From positions 1,262,501-1,326,500 of the forward strand of contig JAINUG010000179.1 of assembly GCA_029706075.1 (NCBI GenBank): a DNA stretch of 64,000 bases, given 5' to 3'. Position 1 is the first letter of the stretch. Every line of letters starts with the position of its first letter. A program made the position numbers and the translations under genes. Below the pieces are notes generated by a model. The model saw only the letters and a list, made by a program, of their open reading frames with translations. It did not search any database and was not told where the DNA came from. Origin of the DNA: Aldrovandia affinis. Taxonomy: Eukaryota > Chordata > Actinopteri > Notacanthiformes > Halosauridae. Positions 61,691-64,000 of the stretch are shown one piece after another.

Positions 61691-63921
61691 AGCTATTTAG
61701 CAAGCTAAAACACAAACACAAAAAACACTCTCAAGGAAGGTGTGTTCTGGAAAACAAGAGGGGGTCGTAGGTTTGCAAACTTAGCGGGCGTTGGATTGTT
61801 AGTGTAGAGACTCAATGCTTTACAGCAGTGTCTCCACACGTTATCTAGGGAACTACAGTATAGTCATGTCACTACTGGTGACATGACTATACTGCAGTCT
61901 TGATATAAATTAAACCCAAAAAACTTTACGTGAAAGATTGGTTTTGCTTGGCAAAAGACAGGAAATTCACATGAGCACCTCAACCATTGTCTTGACCTAT
62001 ATACTGACAAAGCTTCCAACACCCAATGGTTTGATACCTGCTATCTGCTCAAAAATGTATCCTGTGTGTCTGATGTGGAAACACTAATTTTCAGGTGTTT
62101 TCCCTATAAGGGGCATTCTATCACAGGGTTTCCTTGGGAGCCTTAATTTGCAAAACAAGTTAATTGCCACTGCAGTACATATTTTTTGTTCAATTTATTT
62201 TTTATCAAAGAATGCTTGATTCCTCATGCAACAACTGAGAGCGTTTTTGTCGAGGAAGCACAGTTATCAGGTCAGTATTTATGGAGGAATTAGGACCTGG
62301 AGTTTAGCATGAGCAGGCACAGTATGTCACCACAAGAGGGCTGAAATGGAATGCAGAAGGCAATCAGTAACCAGTGGAGGGAGCGATGGAAGATACAGGT
62401 GTGCATTTCTCATTTGAGATGGTATCGTGCTTAAACAGGAAACGCATACTTACGGTGTGCCAGTGACTACACCTTAATCATTTTAAAGCAAATACACGAG
62501 TGCAGTGTATTACAGCAGAGTTCAGTTTTTTCTACGATGTATAGTGACATTTAAGCCCTTTGTTTTAGACTTACAGTACACAAAGTTCAAGTTGTAACTG
62601 CCATTTATGATTCTATTCTGTTGTATTATATCCTATCTTATACGAGTCCTATCCTTTAATAACAAGTGTCACTCCTTCTAGTGGATAGGTTCTAGAGGAG
62701 GTTTAGAGGCTGGTTAGGAAATGAGCAGTAATTGTAGCATAGACCGCTCCGTGAATATTTGAAAAACAGTACTGATACTTCTCAACAGGGGGCGCTGCCG
62801 TACTACATTTTACTTTGCTGCCTTTTCGTACTCGTCGCAGGACTCAGGAGGCTAGACCAAAAAAACATTTCCGGTGGTTTAACTTTGCAAGTCAGGACTC
62901 AATGTGGCTAAGACACAACAATAAAAAATCTGATAATGTGAATAACTTGAGGAAAAGATATACATTATATTGGGTAAAATGTGAAGTAACATGAGTACAT
63001 TATTGATCTTCTGTGAGTTCTGAGATTTTCATAGCTAATGGCCAAATCAGTTTCTCAAAATTGAATACATCTCTCTCATTTTAAAAAAACTGTGCTTCCT
63101 CCATACATGTTTACATTTAGCTATGCTTCAACACCTTCATCTGGCAGTCTTCTAAGAATCAAACAGGAGGTGGTAAATTCGGAGTGTGTGTGCATGTGGG
63201 GGTGGGGGTGGGAGCGGAAATCACACAATCTGTGGTTTTATGTTTTATATATGCTGCCATGATGCATTAATAATGTTGTCTTGGTTATATAGCTGGACAT
63301 ACAGCATATATTTTTTATCATCTTAAATAATTGACAAAAGTACACATTGTCTCTCTCTCTTGTTGGAATTTTGTGTCAGAATTGGATGCATTGAAACATA
63401 AAAGTGAAAATAGAGAATGCTCTTTTTTGTGCTGCGCTGACAGGAGAGCACCTGATAGGCAGACATGAAGGAAACCTTTCAAAAGTCATTAGCATATAAA
63501 TAGCATTACACTTTTGCCTCGCAGTCAGTTATTACATGGCGGTCGTAAGTTTAGAGGAGAGCCTTCTTTAATTCACTTGTTTAAACCTATTAGGAGGGTT
63601 GCTTTACAAGAGGTGGGCCATGTTTAATGAAAAAGCTTTCAAGTGCATTTTCAAGTATGGGGTTAATTGTTCCGTGATACAAGTTTTCAGGAGAAAAAGA
63701 GAATCTAATCAATACAGAGCGGACAAAATTTGTTGAAGTGGCTCTTAAAATCCAAAGGAAATACCATACATTTTGATCAGGAAAGAACAATAACCAAAAA
63801 TAAAATCAAGCATTCTTGGTGGTTGCAGCCAGGGATTTGTACCGATGGTCGCATGGGTAATGATACCTAGTCCAGTGGGTTGATATAGCTTCCTGCATGG
63901 TGGAAGTGCTCCTGCCATCAC
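61691..63921. other. Unassigned non-coding stretch
   Basis: It contains a 20-bp-stem hairpin at 61853-61897 and a G-rich GT run near 63190-63215. I recognise nothing else. Confidence 0.4.
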
Positions 63922-63972
63922 CTCAGGTTCGGTTTGTTGTTGCATTAGTTCCTCGGCTTGTCGCCTCATCTC
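63922..63972 (-). CDS. Weak candidate exon of an unidentified upstream gene
   Basis: A 17-codon block reading EMRRQAEELMQQQTEPE follows a good acceptor (polypyrimidine run, then TTTTCAG at 63979-63973) and precedes a possible donor GTGATG at 63921-63916. Charged, glutamine-rich heptad-like content suggests a coiled coil. Both ends are phase 0. The frame also runs on as a 74-codon open frame to a stop at about 63745, so it might instead be a terminal exon. I do not recognise the protein. In mammals card11 lies upstream of GNA12 on the same strand, but this peptide does not look like the CARD11 segments I remember. It may be chance. Confidence 0.25.
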
Positions 63973-64000
63973 CTGAAAAGAAAATGTTTTAATGATGATA

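Overview
This window is vertebrate nuclear DNA, almost certainly from a ray-finned fish. It holds one recognisable protein-coding gene split into four small GT-AG exons over about 41 kb. The rest is non-coding sequence packed with fish-type repeats: L2 and CR1 LINEs, tRNA-derived SINEs (several ending in an L2-type tail containing TTAGCAGACGCTCTTATCC), Tc1/mariner, hAT and Harbinger-like DNA transposon debris, minisatellites and long CA, CT and AT microsatellites. I see no bacterial gene organisation, rRNA, functional tRNA or CRISPR array. The species cannot be named from the sequence.

The gene is gna12, the G-protein subunit alpha-12, on the minus strand. Exon 1 is at 52873-53189, exon 2 at 40632-40847, exon 3 at 15063-15113 and exon 4 at 12225-12794. 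The joined exons would give about 384 residues, against 381 in human GNA12 (from memory). The P-loop, switch I, DVGGQ, NKMD and TTAIDT nucleotide-binding elements are all visible. Exon 1 as written lacks one base in a short A-run just after the P-loop (52961-52965), which puts the rest of the exon out of frame. Because exons 2-4 are fully open and conserved, a sequencing or assembly error is the likeliest explanation.

Layout: 1-4.1 kb is a repeat cluster (CR1 with a nested L2, hAT fragments, a second L2 piece). From 4.1 to 12.2 kb there is mostly unassigned sequence plus the probable gna12 3' UTR. From 12.2 to 53.2 kb lies gna12: intron 3 is 2.3 kb with a hAT MITE, intron 2 is 25.5 kb with minisatellites, CA blocks, LINEs and SINEs, and intron 1 is 12 kb with SINEs, Tc1 remnants and a 46-bp-TIR MITE. 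From 53.2 to 64 kb there is upstream flank containing a degenerate Tc1 element, a fragmented LINE in two pieces, a 365-bp SINE, a Harbinger-like element and one weak candidate minus-strand exon at the right edge.

No multi-gene pathway is present, and I found no convincing undescribed biological system. The most useful observations are the exon 1 frameshift, the CT/CA microsatellite that forms the exon 4 polypyrimidine tract, and several nested or inverted repeat structures whose target-site duplications can be read directly.
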